Part shown: one piece after another, positions 41,410 through 42,314 of the stretch | Layout of the letters: each line of letters begins with the position of its first letter | How positions within the stretch are numbered: position 1 is the first letter of the stretch | Virus record (IMG/VR): IMGVR_UViG_3300008050_000102 | Location: 1-42,314 of that record | DNA length: 42,314 nucleotides | Strand: one strand, 5' to 3' | From: a virus | Notes under the pieces: model-generated | The model's input: the letters and a program-made list of their open reading frames with translations, nothing else | The model's database searches: none | What the model was told of the DNA's origin: nothing | Translations under genes and position numbers: made by a program

Positions 41410-41817
41410 GTGTCTAAGAAGAAGTTGTTTAGAGAGTTTGCAAAACAAGATAAACTTTATGTTAAACGTAATTATCTCAAGAACTTAAAGGCCGTTAAAG
41501 AAAAATATACAGAGAGAACAGGGTTAGACTTTACAAAAATAGAGTTTCTTATATGGGCCTATGACCTGCAGTTTTTTACTCTTGATTACATGAGTGATTC
41601 ATTTGGTGTTAGTAAGTCTAACGTAAGTAAAAGATACATCTCTCCTTTAACTAAAGGGGGATATCTATATAAGCATTTTGATAGGCTTACCCCCTCAGAT
41701 ACTTTTGAAGATCATCTTTTTAGAGATGAGACAAAACATAACTACAGAGTTAGATATGCTATAACTCAGAAAGCTAGATTAATGGTCCAGGAGATATATA
41801 GAGCTTTAGAGAAATAA
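41395..41817 (+). CDS. Winged-helix (MarR-like) transcription regulator
   Basis: This is the only rightward gene in the window. The 140-aa product has a basic N-terminus (residues 1-42), then a winged helix-turn-helix: helix, FFTLDYMSDSFGVSKSNVSK (60-79) as the turn-recognition part, then ISPLTKGGYLYKHFDRLTPS (82-101) as the wing. The C-terminal helix (ITQKARLMVQEIYRALEK) would be the dimerisation part, as in MarR-type factors. DETKHNYRVRYA links wing and helix. I recall similar proteins near structural operons of marine Bacteroidetes phages. Its promoter faces and overlaps that of the leftward operon, with a palindrome between them, so it probably controls the switch to late genes and its own synthesis. 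It ends 5 bases from a convergent gene. Confidence 0.72.
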   Translation: MPRSQVSKKKLFREFAKQDKLYVKRNYLKNLKAVKEKYTERTGLDFTKIEFLIWAYDLQFFTLDYMSDSFGVSKSNVSKRYISPLTKGGYLYKHFDRLTPSDTFEDHLFRDETKHNYRVRYAITQKARLMVQEIYRALEK

Positions 41818-41822
41818 AGGCC

Positions 41823-42314
41823 TTAGTGTATGCTCTTAGGTGAGATGTTTGTCTCTGAAAGTATCAATGATCGCTCGAAGTCTCTGTATATAATAGTAAC
41901 GTCTTCTTCTTGAAGCGCCTCCGATATTTTCTGGTAGACTCTATAGTAAGCATGAGTAGACCTCCCGATAAACCCATTTTCTTTTATATCGTTGTTTTCT
42001 TGCGTATCACCCAGAAGTAAACATCCCGCAGTATCTTCATCAGTATTGCCACAATGAATAAGGATATATTTAAAGTTAGGGACATCAAGGACTTCAAGCA
42101 TCCCCATATGAATGTCAGCGAACCTATGAGCGTATTTGGCATCGAAGCCACCTTCTGTCCTAAAGCCGAGACAATACTCTCCTTCAGGTATACAAGTTTC
42201 TCCAGCAACCTTTTCGGTGCGGCTCTCATCTTCGAGAGTATAGCATAAAAATTTTCTTTTATCATTAGTTATATCAAATAGTATTCCGTTAGTTGAATCC
42301 TTCCCTTTGTTGAA
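41823..42314 (-). CDS. DUF5675-family protein, 5' end beyond right edge
   Basis: The minus-strand frame is open from the right edge to a stop at 41823, giving 163 visible residues. An ATG at 42107 would give only 94 residues, but it is internal: the upstream frame holds RKFLCYTLEDESR, GETCIPEGEYCLGFRTEGGF and KYAHRFADIHMGMLEVLDVP. It then continues KYILIHCGNTDEDTAGCLLL. The CYTLEDE ... IPxGxY ... H-x-GML-x-x-x-VPxFxxILIHxGNxxxDTxGCLL order is that of DUF5675, a family common in Bacteroidetes phages and near lysis genes. The cysteine and histidines in IHCGN and DTAGC look like a possible active centre, but the activity is not established to my knowledge. The true start lies outside the window. 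Confidence 0.82.
   Translation of the reverse strand, partial: FNKGKDSTNGILFDITNDKRKFLCYTLEDESRTEKVAGETCIPEGEYCLGFRTEGGFDAKYAHRFADIHMGMLEVLDVPNFKYILIHCGNTDEDTAGCLLLGDTQENNDIKENGFIGRSTHAYYRVYQKISEALQEEDVTIIYRDFERSLILSETNISPKSIH

Noticed and set aside
41984-42265. A minus-strand 93-aa ORF with hydrophobic C-terminus
   Set aside because: It lies in another frame over the DUF5675 gene, whose frame is open to the edge and matches a known family pattern; the hydrophobic look comes from the shifted frame.
1-42314. tRNA genes, CRISPR arrays, insertion sequences, integrase or attachment sites
   Set aside because: I saw no cloverleaf-like gene, regular repeat-spacer series, transposase or recombinase motif, and nothing host-like at either edge.

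Overview
The window is about 42 kb of a tailed-phage genome. It holds the virion assembly and lysis half of the genome, with no replication genes, tRNAs, integrase or host genes recognised. The sequence is AT-rich. Genes are tightly packed with many TAATG or ATGA stop/start overlaps. Almost everything runs leftward (minus strand) from a divergent control point near 41.37 kb. The best promoter has the Bacteroidetes form (TTG, 19-nt spacer, TAnnTTTG). The major capsid protein, portal, terminase and ring-like connector proteins all carry sequence patterns I associate with crAss-like phages. LamG/CBM-type fibres and dockerin- and EF-hand-like motifs fit a marine Bacteroidetes (Flavobacteriia-like) host. 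This lineage and host call is from memory of family patterns, not from a search.

Layout in order of transcription (right to left). At 42.3-41.8 kb is a DUF5675 protein whose start lies beyond the right edge. A single plus-strand winged-helix regulator (41395-41817) shares an overlapping, face-to-face promoter/operator region with the leftward operon. At 41.4-38.9 kb are small early-late genes: two conserved hypotheticals, a GroES-like protein with an apparent internal duplication, a coiled-coil protein, an HNH endonuclease, a small basic HNH-like protein, and a zinc-ribbon/lipobox chimera. At 38.9-34.3 kb are the large terminase and the portal. At 34.3-25.7 kb is a block of host-recognition and decoration proteins: a BppU-N-like adaptor, a collagen-like fibre, two paralogous 134-aa proteins, two big tandem LamG-type fibres, and small adaptors. 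At 25.7-23.0 kb are an acidic scaffold-like protein and the major capsid protein.

From 23.0 to 18.3 kb are small head or decoration proteins, a lectin-like protein, a conserved hypothetical and two ring/connector proteins. This stretch is punctuated by two rho-independent terminators, each followed at once by a TATATTTGC promoter-like box. From 18.3 to 10.5 kb is a giant 2256-aa tail protein whose expected C-terminal segment appears to be carried by a separate overlapping gene. From 10.5 kb to the left edge are probable internal (cargo/ejection) virion proteins, including a 1736-aa protein with an LPD38-like region. A short lysis-like cassette sits among them: a 3TM holin-like protein, a small coiled-coil protein, and a coiled-coil protein with a C-terminal membrane segment.

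Points that most deserve follow-up are the split and expanded tail protein with two calcium-loop motifs, the overlapping opposed promoters with a palindromic operator, the tandem GroES-like protein, the zinc-ribbon/lipoprotein chimera, and the repeated terminator-TATATTTGC punctuation.
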